Assembly (NCBI GenBank): GCA_963677825.2
Contig: CAXXEF010000001.1
Location: forward strand, 930,001 to 994,000
Reading direction: 5' to 3'
Length of the DNA stretch: 64,000 nucleotides
From: Sporobacter sp963677825
Lineage (GTDB): Bacteria; Bacillota; Clostridia; Oscillospirales; Oscillospiraceae
Position numbers and translations under genes: made by a program. Below the pieces are notes generated by a model. That model was not told where the DNA came from. It saw only the letters and a list, made by a program, of their open reading frames with translations, and did no database searches. Positions 1 to 7,985 of the stretch are shown here, piece after piece (position 1 is the stretch's first letter; each line of letters starts with the position of its first letter).

Positions 1-1772
1 ACCTTGGAGTCTGAGTTGGGACCAGAAGGCGTAACAGGACCAGAACCAGTAGATTTCGTTCCGCCCGTGCCATAGCAATCATCCTGCTCGATAGGCCCGT
101 CCCAATCGGGGTCAGCGAATAGTCGTGTCACGTTGCGGAAGTCCATAACGGTGAAGTGCGTTTTACCTTGTTTCTCACGAAGGCGAGTTCCACGACCGAT
201 AATTTGCTTGAACTCGGTCATGGAGCCAATCATCTGGTCGAGGACAATCAGTTTAGTCATTTTGCAATCCACTCCAGTGGAAAGAAGTTTTGATGTGGTC
301 GCAATTACTGGATATGGCGCGGAAACAGAAATGAAATAATCGATTTTACTCTTTCCGTATACATCGCTACCAGTTATACGAACCACGTAATCCGGGTTTT
401 GCTTAACCATGTCGGCGTTCAAGTTGGTTAGCGCAATTCTCATCCGCTCTGCATGATCCTCATTGGCACAAAACACAATGGTTTTCTGCATCCTATCTGT
501 ACTTCTGAGGTATTCCGTAATCTCTTTGGCTACCTCGTATGTACGATCTTCAATGATAATGTTGTAGTCAAAGTCGCTGTTTGAGTAAATGCGGTCCTCA
601 ATTTCATGACCGTCCTTGTCCCGCTGTCCCTTGTACGGACGCCACCCTTCACCGATGTTGGTGCGAATATTAATGACCCTGAATGGAGCAAGAAAACCAT
701 CTTCAATACCTTGACGAAGACTATAGGCATAGATAGGTTCTTCAAAATAGTCAATATTGGAGATATATTTTGTTTCCTTTGGCGTTGCAGTCATACCGAT
801 TTGTGTGGCTGATGAAAAATAATCAAGGATTTTACGCCAGTTACTGTCTTTTTTCGCTGAGCCTCGATGGCACTCATCCACAATGATGAGATCAAAAAAG
901 TCTTTCTGAAATAGGCTTGAAAAACGCATGGTAGGGTCATCATCCGAATCTCCGGCATCACTTTCGTCGTTTCCTACTAACTGCTGATATAACGAGAAAT
1001 AGACCTCATGAGATGTGATTGTCACAGGGTCATCTTTGACAAAATTGATTTTATGTATCGTTTTTTCTAATGGTGCAAAGTCCTGCTGAATCGATTGGTC
1101 GACAAGAATATTCCTGTCTGCAAGGTAAAGGACTTTTTTCTTCACGCCACTTTTCAGTAAGCGGTATACAATCTGGAATGCAGTATATGTCTTGCCGGTG
1201 CCTGTTGCCATTACGAGAAGTAACCGTTGTTGCCCCTTGACGATAGCCGCAACAGTGCGATTTACGGCGTTGCGCTGATAATATCGTGGCGCGTATGTGG
1301 TCTGACTCGTATAGTAAGGCTGGTCTATAAGCTGCTTTTCTTCATCGCTAAACCCTTTGCCGTTTTGATAGCGGGTAATAAGTTCAGCAGGAGTCGGAAA
1401 TTCGTTCAAAGCAAGCTGGCGTTCCTGACCAGTCATAAAATCATGTTCAAAAAAAGCATCACCGTTGGAGCTATATGCAAAAGGCACATCGAGCATTTGC
1501 GCATACGTCATAGCCTGCTGTAATCCATAGGACACCGAGTGTTTGTTGTCCTTGGCTTCAATGATAGCGATAGGATTGTTGGCATTGATGTACAGAACGT
1601 AGTCAGCCTTTTTGGGCTTTTCACGTGCTACCAAATTGCCTTTTAGGTTAATCCGTCCATCAGTGATTTTTGTTTCCATCGTGATATAGTCATGATTCCA
1701 ATGCGTAGTGATCGCTGGAGTAATAAACCGAAGCTTAATGTCTTCTTCGGTCATCTGTTTTTTATCGATCAT
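1..1772 (-). CDS. hsdR: Type I restriction enzyme R subunit (HsdR), 5' part
   Basis: Open reading frame of 590 codons that leaves the window at base 1, so the C-terminal part is not seen. The product is the motor and nuclease subunit of a type I restriction system. The N-terminal nuclease fold is visible as ADYVL (56-60) and IIEAK (70-74), the usual D...ExK arrangement. The helicase part follows: Walker A MATGTGKT (188-195), DECH (299-302), GMTATP (326-331) and, further on, a motif VI-like IGRGTRLR. Start ATG at 1772 is preceded by AGGGGCAAGG. The matching hsdM and hsdS genes are not in the window and may lie to the left. The gene is AT-richer than the core to the right, which fits carriage on an island. 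Confidence 0.93.
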   Translation of the reverse strand, partial: MIDKKQMTEEDIKLRFITPAITTHWNHDYITMETKITDGRINLKGNLVAREKPKKADYVLYINANNPIAIIEAKDNKHSVSYGLQQAMTYAQMLDVPFAYSSNGDAFFEHDFMTGQERQLALNEFPTPAELITRYQNGKGFSDEEKQLIDQPYYTSQTTYAPRYYQRNAVNRTVAAIVKGQQRLLLVMATGTGKTYTAFQIVYRLLKSGVKKKVLYLADRNILVDQSIQQDFAPLEKTIHKINFVKDDPVTITSHEVYFSLYQQLVGNDESDAGDSDDDPTMRFSSLFQKDFFDLIIVDECHRGSAKKDSNWRKILDYFSSATQIGMTATPKETKYISNIDYFEEPIYAYSLRQGIEDGFLAPFRVINIRTNIGEGWRPYKGQRDKDGHEIEDRIYSNSDFDYNIIIEDRTYEVAKEITEYLRSTDRMQKTIVFCANEDHAERMRIALTNLNADMVKQNPDYVVRITGSDVYGKSKIDYFISVSAPYPVIATTSKLLSTGVDCKMTKLIVLDQMIGSMTEFKQIIGRGTRLREKQGKTHFTVMDFRNVTRLFADPDWDGPIEQDDCYGTGGTKSTGSGPVTPSGPNSDSK

Positions 1773-1988
1773 GAAACCTTGCCCCTATCTTTGTCTATTA
1801 CATAATTCATAATATCTATATGGCTGATTCGTCACGATGTAGTTTAGTTATTGTGTTTAAATCTCTTGGAACCCCTGCTAAAATTTACTTTGCTATTTAT
1901 TAACTATGAAACGCACCGAAACATAAATGCACAAACAGCTTAAACCAAATTATAGCAACTGCAATAACATTATTCAACAATAAATGCA

Positions 1989-2015
1989 AGAGAGCCACCT
2001 CCTCAGTAGCTCTCT
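1989..2015 (-). terminator. Hairpin after the YdbC-like gene
   Basis: AGAGAGC (1989-1995) pairs with GCTCTCT (2009-2015), and the stem can be extended by two more pairs. It lies just past the stop of the YdbC-like gene and before hsdR on the minus strand. The T tract is weak, so termination is inferred. Confidence 0.4.
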
Positions 2016-2040
2016 GCCTCTTCCCTGATTATTCTGTGGT

Positions 2041-2262
2041 TTACTGCTCCATCCATTCCAGGATCTCATGCAGTTCTTTGAGTTCATCCGCTGACAACGT
2101 AACGCCTTTCCCCATCTTCTCATGTCCTTCTGACCAGTCACGGATATCGTACTTTGGATCACGATTATTCCAGCTGATAAGATTTAGCTCTTTGCGCCAG
2201 CCGTTTGGGTATTTCTTAATCACGCCTATCTCTTCAATGATTTCAAATTTTAAGTTTGTCAA
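2041..2262 (-). CDS. PC4/YdbC-like single-stranded DNA-binding protein
   Basis: A 73-residue protein matching what I know of the YdbC family (bacterial PC4-like proteins that bind single-stranded DNA as dimers): a FEIIEEIGV start, ELNLISWN, then PKYDIRDW and a MGKG-VTLSADEL tail leading into a C-terminal helix. An ATG at 2280 would add six residues, but AGGGGG lies inside that extension, eight bases before a TTG at 2262, and family members start about there. It sits between the integrase and hsdR. A role in element DNA processing or recombination is inference only. Confidence 0.75.
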   Translation of the reverse strand: MTNLKFEIIEEIGVIKKYPNGWRKELNLISWNNRDPKYDIRDWSEGHEKMGKGVTLSADELKELHEILEWMEQ

Positions 2263-2329
2263 TTTAAGTTTCCCCCTCATTTTATATTTATTACGCGTGT
2301 ATTAAGGAAACGCGTTGTAAAACTACTTG

Positions 2330-3658
2330 TTATCCTACCGCCGGTCGCTCGTCCTTAACGCACTTGGACAAGAAGCCGTCCATGTTATTACTAGCCTCCC
2401 GAAGCTGTGACTCAAAACTGTGGGCATAAATGTTCATCGTGGTGCTGGTCTGCGCATGACCTAGGATTTTTGATATGATTGAAATACTTGTACCCATGTC
2501 GTTCAACAGCGTCGCACAGGTATGCCGCAGACCATGAAAAGGTATCTTCGGAAGTCGTTCAAGTTTCTTCTCGTCCTGCGGCAGATCCTCATTCACCCGC
2601 TCAATCCAATCGTTATAACGCTCTATATGACTTACCAAACGCTGATATGGCGTATGCATACCCATAAGCTTTCCGTCAGCCTGTGTGAACATATTACCTT
2701 TCCCCCGCCACTTATCCCCCAAGCTCATCTGGAACGCATTGTAATCAACCCTATACTGCATCAGAAGCGGAACTATCAGCTCTGGTAGCGGTATTGTTCT
2801 AACGGATGTAGCGGTCTTCGGTGCCTTACAGGTCACACCATCAGCTGTCTTTGTGACAGATTTTGATATACGTATCGTCTTTTTTGAAAAGTCGATGTCA
2901 TCCCAATGCAGGGCAAGGATTTCGCCCCTTCGCATACCGCAGGTCATAGCAATGTAAAAGAACACTTTAAGCTGCATCGGCATACCGCGTCTTTCGGTAT
3001 AGTCAGCAACCGTATAGGGTTTACCGGTATCGTCAATCCTGCTGTGACCTTTATACGTCAGCTCAAACTCTATATCAAGCGAAGCAAGGAAGGCACGGGC
3101 CTGCTCAGGCGTGAAAAACTTTATATCGCTCGTGCCCTTTTTGGATTTTGGCAGCTTTACATTTTCACAAGGGTTTTTCTCAATCATTCCCCAACGCACT
3201 GCCGTCTTGAACATACTATTTAAAAGCATATTATACTTCTGGATAGTTGACTGCGACGAGCTTTCAATAAGCGTCAGCAAAAACGATTCAACTATCGGAA
3301 GCTTTATCTTTGATAGCTTGTATGTTCGGAAGTATGGTATGACCCTTGTCCTCAGCATCATCTCGTTGCCTTTATAGGTATTGAAGGACACTTCGTTCTG
3401 CCGCCGCTTTAGCCAATCGGCCGCGAACGCTTCAAAAGTCATCTTCTTACTATTGAAACTTGTGCCGAACTTGATTTTTTCCTCCAGCTCAAGCGCATAT
3501 CTTGTTGCGTCCTTCTCCTGTTGACGTAAGCTCGCAGCAGGGTCAGGATGATATGTAAACGTCTCAACGATTTTTTTATTCTTCTCGTCGTATCCACGGC
3601 AAATACGGATTTTGTATGCGGCTACCCGCTTATTTTCTATTCTCCTTATATTAGGCAT
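2330..3658 (-). CDS. Tyrosine-type site-specific integrase
   Basis: Phage/ICE-type integrase of 442 residues. It has an N-terminal arm-binding region (about 1-50), a SAM-like core-binding domain beginning near MTFEAFAADW (about 73) and a C-terminal catalytic domain. Catalytic residues are in place: Arg in CGMRRGE (about 243), HGLRH (375-379), LGH (about 401) and the nucleophile Tyr in MNIYAH (about 411). An ATG three codons upstream (3667) is possible, but the AGGGG sequence is only two bases from it and 11 from the chosen one. The gene starts 14 bases after the serine recombinase stop, so the two are probably co-transcribed. Confidence 0.93.
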   Translation of the reverse strand: MPNIRRIENKRVAAYKIRICRGYDEKNKKIVETFTYHPDPAASLRQQEKDATRYALELEEKIKFGTSFNSKKMTFEAFAADWLKRRQNEVSFNTYKGNEMMLRTRVIPYFRTYKLSKIKLPIVESFLLTLIESSSQSTIQKYNMLLNSMFKTAVRWGMIEKNPCENVKLPKSKKGTSDIKFFTPEQARAFLASLDIEFELTYKGHSRIDDTGKPYTVADYTERRGMPMQLKVFFYIAMTCGMRRGEILALHWDDIDFSKKTIRISKSVTKTADGVTCKAPKTATSVRTIPLPELIVPLLMQYRVDYNAFQMSLGDKWRGKGNMFTQADGKLMGMHTPYQRLVSHIERYNDWIERVNEDLPQDEKKLERLPKIPFHGLRHTCATLLNDMGTSISIISKILGHAQTSTTMNIYAHSFESQLREASNNMDGFLSKCVKDERPAVG

Positions 3659-3672
3659 ATTGAACATTACCC

Positions 3673-4317
3673 CTAATTCTTGTTTTCTTGATATTGCTTT
3701 TTATAGCGGTAGAATGTTGGTTTTGTAAGCCCAAGCTGACGCATCAGCTTAAACGGTCGGATTTCACCCCGTTCTACCGCTGCATACTGCTCTGCAAATG
3801 ATGCCGCAGACAGCACTCTTGGCCTACCGTACCGCTCCCACTCACCTCGAGCCTTCATTGCCTCCATGCCTTCTCTCTGGCGCTTCTCGCGCTTCACCAT
3901 CTCCGCATGGGCAATGGTGGCATACAGCTCTATGAGCATGTTGTTGATCGTATCCAGGATCATCGCAGCCAAGGCGTTATCCACCTTGGATAAATCTTGG
4001 AGCGTCGTGGGAATCTCTAGGATCATCACACGTACGCCATGGTCCTTAAAATAGCGTAGTTCTGCTAACGTGGCCTCTTTGTTTCGACCGAGACGGTCAA
4101 GCTCGCTAACGATCAAAACGTCGCCGCTTTCTAAAATTTCTTCTTTTACCATCTGGTATCGTGGGCGGTCAAAGTTTTTTCCAGTCTGCTGATCTGTATA
4201 GACCTTTTTCTTGTACAAGCTAATGCGGTTATCTTCACAGTACTTGGAGATTTCCGCAATGCCGCGGTCAAGATGCTGTTCTTGTGAGCTTGTCCGGTGA
4301 TAAGCAACGTACTTCAT
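3673..4317 (-). CDS. Small serine recombinase (resolvase/invertase family)
   Basis: A 214-residue protein with a resolvase catalytic domain and a short C-terminal HTH. YHRTSS (6-11) matches the YARVS motif with the nucleophile at Ser10; SELDRLGRN is the conserved second motif. The C-terminus (about 170-205, FKLMRQLGLTKPTFYRYKK) is a Hin-like HTH. The chosen ATG has AAGGAG seven bases upstream; an in-frame ATG eight codons earlier lacks this. The length fits resolvases and invertases, not large serine integrases. It sits directly before the tyrosine integrase and directly after a set of inverted repeats (4363-4466) that could be its site. Confidence 0.92.
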   Translation of the reverse strand: MKYVAYHRTSSQEQHLDRGIAEISKYCEDNRISLYKKKVYTDQQTGKNFDRPRYQMVKEEILESGDVLIVSELDRLGRNKEATLAELRYFKDHGVRVMILEIPTTLQDLSKVDNALAAMILDTINNMLIELYATIAHAEMVKREKRQREGMEAMKARGEWERYGRPRVLSAASFAEQYAAVERGEIRPFKLMRQLGLTKPTFYRYKKQYQENKN

Positions 4318-4362
4318 AGTAGTCTCCTTCGCTTCATCCATATTATGGAATTATTTTACTGC

Positions 4363-4466
4363 GAAGGTATCAGAATGTACACGCTTGTTCTGGCAATACT
4401 CAAATGTTCTCAAATCAGCTTTCTGATACCTTCCGAGCGAAGTTTTTGACTAGGATCGGAAGGTAT
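4363..4466. repeat. Three alternating inverted repeats upstream of the serine recombinase
   Basis: GAAGGTATCAGAA (4363-4375) is repeated perfectly inverted at 4421-4433. Part of the second copy, ATACCTTCCGA (4426-4436), is again repeated perfectly inverted as TCGGAAGGTAT (4456-4466). The three sites therefore alternate in orientation within 104 bases, immediately upstream of the recombinase start. Serine resolvases act on arrays of inverted subsites, often next to their own gene. A res site or operator is an inference. Confidence 0.6.
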
Positions 4467-4480
4467 ACTTTGTGGACTAT

Positions 4481-4666
4481 CTACTGTCTGTTCATGCCGG
4501 TGTTTAAGAACTCAATGAATTTATCAAAATTTATTAGATACTTATTTCCGGTTTTTATGTATATGATCATCCCTGAAATACACCACTGCCGAATTGTATG
4601 ATAGGGGATGCCTGTTTCCTCAACTACTTCTTTAATTGACCGCATGCGCGGAATTTGGATTGACAT
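4481..4666 (-). CDS. Excisionase-like / MerR-type helix-turn-helix protein
   Basis: A 61-residue protein with one winged-HTH: SIKEVVEETGIPYHTIRQWC (10-29), then GNKYLINFDKFIEFL, the usual wing and closing helix of excisionase-type proteins. The start is supported by GGAGG eight bases upstream. It lies upstream of the two recombinases on the same strand, in the position where an excisionase (recombination directionality factor) is often found. The specific role is inferred from fold and place. Confidence 0.75.
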   Translation of the reverse strand: MSIQIPRMRSIKEVVEETGIPYHTIRQWCISGMIIYIKTGNKYLINFDKFIEFLNTGMNRQ

Positions 4667-4753
4667 GCGTAAAACCTCCGACGAATTATTTTTTTACACC
4701 ACCTTGGGGCTTCGCTGACCTCAGCTCATCCGTTGAATACGAATTCATTTTAT

Positions 4754-5083
4754 TTATGTGTCCCACTCATCGTCACAAGAGTCGTTATTTAAATGCATAG
4801 AAGATCCATTCGCATCACGCCTTATGATTGTAATGGCAAGAGGCTCTGCCTCACTGTCCAATAGCAACGACGCATTCGCGCCGTACGCTTTGTCGATAAT
4901 ATACTTGCAAGCGTTAAAGCAATCTTTGCTCTGTTTATCACCTGCGATATCTAAAATGCTCTCCAACGCCGGAACAGTCGCCTCTTTTAAAAGGGCTTGA
5001 AATTTTGCTCGCTCTTCTTTTTGACCTGCAGACTGTTTCGGACGTCCTTTAGGATTGCCGGACTGTCCTCTCGAAAAGGGCAT
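4754..5083 (-). CDS. DUF5681-like small protein
   Basis: A 109-residue protein opening with MPFSRGQSGNPKGRP, the signature of DUF5681-like proteins found in phages and mobile elements, sometimes near terminases. The rest is a helical segment (about 25-75) followed by an acidic tail (DDEWDT). The start is chosen at 5083 because GGAGG lies seven bases upstream; an upstream ATG at 5140 adds 19 residues without a binding site. Function unknown. Confidence 0.6.
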   Translation of the reverse strand: MPFSRGQSGNPKGRPKQSAGQKEERAKFQALLKEATVPALESILDIAGDKQSKDCFNACKYIIDKAYGANASLLLDSEAEPLAITIIRRDANGSSMHLNNDSCDDEWDT

Positions 5084-5305
5084 CTTTACACCTCCATTCT
5101 GGTACATAATCGCATTGTTTTTTATTGTTACCCCCACCAAGCCTCTGTACCTATTATGCTCAGGTTGACACAGGTGGGGAAAATTCTTTTTTGGGGGTTT
5201 ACCGCCACTGAAGTCACTGGCTTAACGTCTAGCCAGCTTCCAGCGCAGAAACATATTATTATGGTTGATCAAAAAATAACTAAAAATGTAACAAAGCTTA
5301 TTACA

Positions 5306-6253
5306 TTACCCGCAGGCTTCCCGAAAGGATTTGATTGCTTTTAGTACATCTCTAGGTAGATCATATTTCCGAAGAGCCCGAATAGTTTGTCGCGAATTAT
5401 CTGGCATACCTCTGAAGCCATACCAGCGTTTCAACGCCCGACGAAATACTTCCTCATCGACGACGATTTCTCTGTAATTAGCAAGCGTCTTTGTTGGACT
5501 GTCAGTCTGCGTCAAGCTCTCGAATAGCACTCTGGTGATATTATCAAGACAAGGTTTGACATGCTCTTGAATGACATCCTCAATAAAAATCCTTTTATAT
5601 TCTTTCATCACTTTAATGAGATTTTGTGCTTTTAGCACGTCACGAAGAGTACACGCTTCACCAAACAATTTCTTAACTGTACGCCCGATCATGACAATTT
5701 CAAAACGAAGAAGATTCTCTTCAATCTCGAAATTCCTCCGATTTTTTTGTTCAATGGTTTTATTATAAAGTTTCAGTATGTAGTAATTTTTCTTTGAAAT
5801 ACTAAGCGAACTGGCCTCTTTCTGCTGCTTGCATTTTCGTGCTGCGCGAACAAAAAGCATGTTTGTGGTTTCCGAGTAAGCCCTGTTTACCAGGTCCATA
5901 GCATAATGTGGCATACATTCGCCAAACAATTCAAGAGTAATATTGCACTCAATATTTGTGAGGCGACAATACCCAATCTTCCCAATGTGGCTGTGGAAGT
6001 GTTTTTCAATATCCGACAGCACTTCTCCTACTCTCCTTAGTTCTTTTTGTGTGACTGGATTAATGTTATTTGATCGGAAATAATGTGGCAAACACAGCTT
6101 GATCTTCGCCTTACCGTCTTTTGCTTCAATTGACCCGTATTCGAATCCTTCAGGACTTTTAATTGACTGTTTTGGTAGATTTATTTGCGCATCTTGTCCG
6201 TCTAATTCAACAGCAATCTCGATGCCATCGATACCTTGATGGGCTTTCTTCAT
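5306..6253 (-). CDS. Rep-like protein (phage/plasmid replication, gene II/X-like)
   Basis: A 315-residue protein that resembles the phage/plasmid replication proteins of the gene II/X type: a stretch RLTNIECNITL where these proteins carry their RxD-type beta strand, and NYYILKLYNKTIEQK matching the conserved YDK-type motif. HFHSH occurs at about 90 but I cannot prove it is a metal-binding HUH site. ATG 6253 follows AGGTGAG. It may replicate the excised circle of the element. No mobilisation protein is seen nearby. Confidence 0.65.
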   Translation of the reverse strand: MKKAHQGIDGIEIAVELDGQDAQINLPKQSIKSPEGFEYGSIEAKDGKAKIKLCLPHYFRSNNINPVTQKELRRVGEVLSDIEKHFHSHIGKIGYCRLTNIECNITLELFGECMPHYAMDLVNRAYSETTNMLFVRAARKCKQQKEASSLSISKKNYYILKLYNKTIEQKNRRNFEIEENLLRFEIVMIGRTVKKLFGEACTLRDVLKAQNLIKVMKEYKRIFIEDVIQEHVKPCLDNITRVLFESLTQTDSPTKTLANYREIVVDEEVFRRALKRWYGFRGMPDNSRQTIRALRKYDLPRDVLKAIKSFREACG

Positions 6254-6586
6254 CAAATTCTCACCTACTTTACAAAAAATAAGAATAAAAAAAAGATCTT
6301 GAAGCCACCCTCGTACTGAGAGCTGGCGACAAAACCTTTTGTCACTATCTGAGATATATTGGCGGAAATTCGACCCACCTTTACATCAATTTAATAATAC
6401 CACAAAACCTATTGCTTGTAAATACTTTTTAATAAACTTTATTTACTTTTTAAATGCCCTCTGTTTCCAAAAATACTTAAATCATTCCAAGAGCCTCAGA
6501 TAGCTCTATATCAGCATTATCTGAATTGGTAGATCAAACAACGTATAAAGTAAACACGCTACCCTAAGCGCCTCTATAACCTTACT
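6254..6586. other. AT-rich intergenic stretch upstream of the Rep-like gene
   Basis: No gene seen. It holds the inverted repeat GACAAAA-CC-TTTTGTC (6328-6343) near the Rep start, and long A/T runs. Position and composition would suit a replication origin or Rep promoter, but nothing here proves either. Confidence 0.4.
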
Positions 6587-6790
6587 TTATTTGTCTAAAA
6601 GCTTTAAATGATCGATAGCGTACTTAAGCGCTAAATTCATCACTTCATTTCGTGAGCGCCCGCTGTTTGAAGCAAGTTCATCATAATCCCAAAGAAGATC
6701 TTTGCCGATTCTGAGAGTCATCGTCACAGTCTTCTCCTCTTTCGGCTCTAAGTCCTTATGCTTAACTACAAATTGATTAGAATCAGACAT
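6587..6790 (-). CDS. Ribbon-helix-helix (CopG/Arc-like) protein
   Basis: A 67-residue protein with a charged N-terminus, a beta strand KTVTMTLRIGKDLL and two helices (DELASNSGRSRNEVMNLAL), the pattern of ribbon-helix-helix DNA-binding proteins. ATG 6790 has AGGAGG eight bases upstream; a GTG two codons earlier is too close to it. It precedes the Rep-like gene on the same strand and could control copy number or act in partitioning; this is inference. Confidence 0.75.
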   Translation of the reverse strand: MSDSNQFVVKHKDLEPKEEKTVTMTLRIGKDLLWDYDELASNSGRSRNEVMNLALKYAIDHLKLLDK

Positions 6791-6928
6791 ATGCACACCC
6801 TCCTATCTCCTAGTGTATTCTCAAAATGCCCCGAAATCCAAGACCACTTATTTTGATAGTTGTTTTTGTGTTACTTCTCTGTGTTATGTGTTAAAATGGC
6901 TTTACTACAATAATTTTGGAGGGTACAT

Positions 6929-7594
6929 ATGAAAGAGAAAAAACTATATCAGCAAACTTGGTTCATTGTGCTAATGTTACTTGTTCTGGCACCGCTAGGA
7001 ATTCTACTTATGCTCAAGTACAAAACATGGGCAAAGCCAATCAAAACGACTTTGACTATACTATCGCTAATTATCTTTATACCTGCCATGATCATGGCAT
7101 TTAATACTAATTCTGCACCATCTGATATTGCAGACGCATCCACGGATATTTCTGCATCTGCGTTGCCCTCGCCATCGACACTGCTGTCACCATCAGCATC
7201 CCCTTCAACGTCGCCGTCCCCTACGCCGTTGACAATTAAAGAGCAAATAACTGAAGCTGCCAAGAAGGGCTTTGGGCAAAACGACTTCATATCCGTTGAG
7301 TACACGGAAGCATCAAACTACACATGTATTACCGCACGTACTGGCGGGGGGATGATGAGCATCTATTTTGATATTGCAAATACCCTTGAGTACCTTCAAG
7401 ACCTTGAGGACATCAATATAGATATCTTCTTAATTACTTCATTAGTTGATACGTATGGAAACACAAGTGACGAGAAGGTTCTTAACGCCTACTTTGAATA
7501 TGAAACCAGAAGCATGATCAACTGGGAGTATTTCATAATCGACAATCTGCCTGATATTGCCGACACGTGGTGGGTACATCCTGCATTAGCATAG
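6929..7594 (+). CDS. Membrane protein with Pro/Ser-rich linker, unknown function
   Basis: A 221-residue protein with two N-terminal membrane segments (about 11-29 and 39-58), a linker rich in Ser, Pro and Ala (about 64-99) and a soluble domain (about 100-221). The linker contains short S-P-S and S-A-S units, as in wall-spanning spacers. The start is supported by GGAGG before ATG. It reads opposite to the element genes and ends about 110 bases before a terminator shared with the tRNA pair. I do not recognise the C-terminal domain. Confidence 0.7.
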   Translation: MKEKKLYQQTWFIVLMLLVLAPLGILLMLKYKTWAKPIKTTLTILSLIIFIPAMIMAFNTNSAPSDIADASTDISASALPSPSTLLSPSASPSTSPSPTPLTIKEQITEAAKKGFGQNDFISVEYTEASNYTCITARTGGGMMSIYFDIANTLEYLQDLEDINIDIFLITSLVDTYGNTSDEKVLNAYFEYETRSMINWEYFIIDNLPDIADTWWVHPALA

Positions 7595-7706
7595 GCAGAC
7601 CCGTACAACGCTCGCTACTTGAAATAGACTCGGTCACCACTTCGGTGTCCAAATAGTGTCCAATAATACATTATTTACGCTTCATCTCCCTGTACGCCAC
7701 CATAAC

Positions 7707-7741
7707 AAAACCCCTGTAACCGTTGCGGTTACAGGGGTTTT
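7707..7741 (-). terminator. Terminator after the tRNA-Thr gene
   Basis: A perfect 15-bp stem AAAACCCCTGTAACC / GGTTACAGGGGTTTT with a 5-base loop, ending three bases from the tRNA-Thr CCA. It can act in both directions, so it may also serve the plus-strand gene ending at 7594. Confidence 0.8.
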
Positions 7742-7743
7742 TA

Positions 7744-7819
7744 TGGAGCATCTAAGCAGATTCGAACTGCTGACCTCATCCTTACCAAGGATGCGCTCTG
7801 CCTCCTGAGCTATAGATGC
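7744..7819 (-). tRNA. tRNA-Thr (GGT)
   Basis: A 76-base cloverleaf with encoded CCA. Acceptor GCATCTA pairs with TAGATGC; anticodon stem CATCC/GGATG holds the loop TTGGTAA, giving anticodon GGT. The T arm reads GTTCGAATC. The low-GC island lies next to its 3' end. Confidence 0.95.
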
Positions 7820-7825
7820 TTATAA

Positions 7826-7862
7826 AGAAGTGCCCCGTCGGTCAGTTCCCTGCCGACGGGGA
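7826..7862 (-). other. Hairpin between tRNA-Asp and tRNA-Thr
   Basis: CCCCGTCGG and CCGACGGGG form a 9-bp stem with an 11-base loop in the spacer of the tRNA pair. On the minus strand it lacks a good T tract, so it may be a processing signal or a weak terminator. Confidence 0.4.
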
Positions 7863-7864
7863 TA

Positions 7865-7941
7865 TGGCGACCCAGAACGGGCTCGAACCGTCGACCTCCA
7901 GCGTGACAGGCTGGCGTTCTAACCAACTGAACTACTGGGCC
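7865..7941 (-). tRNA. tRNA-Asp (GTC)
   Basis: A 77-base cloverleaf with encoded CCA. Acceptor GGCCCAG pairs with CTGGGTC (one G-T pair); anticodon stem CCAGC/GCTGG holds loop CTGTCAC, giving GTC. It is transcribed ahead of tRNA-Thr on the same strand. Confidence 0.95.
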
Positions 7942-7985
7942 ATAAATAGAGTGCTTATGCATTATACAGTTACACGCGGTTTCTG

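Noticed and set aside
1773..7743. Attachment-site repeat linking the left flank of the integrase to the 3' end of tRNA-Thr
   Set aside because: The longest shared word I found by eye between the two flanks is about eight bases, which is not significant.
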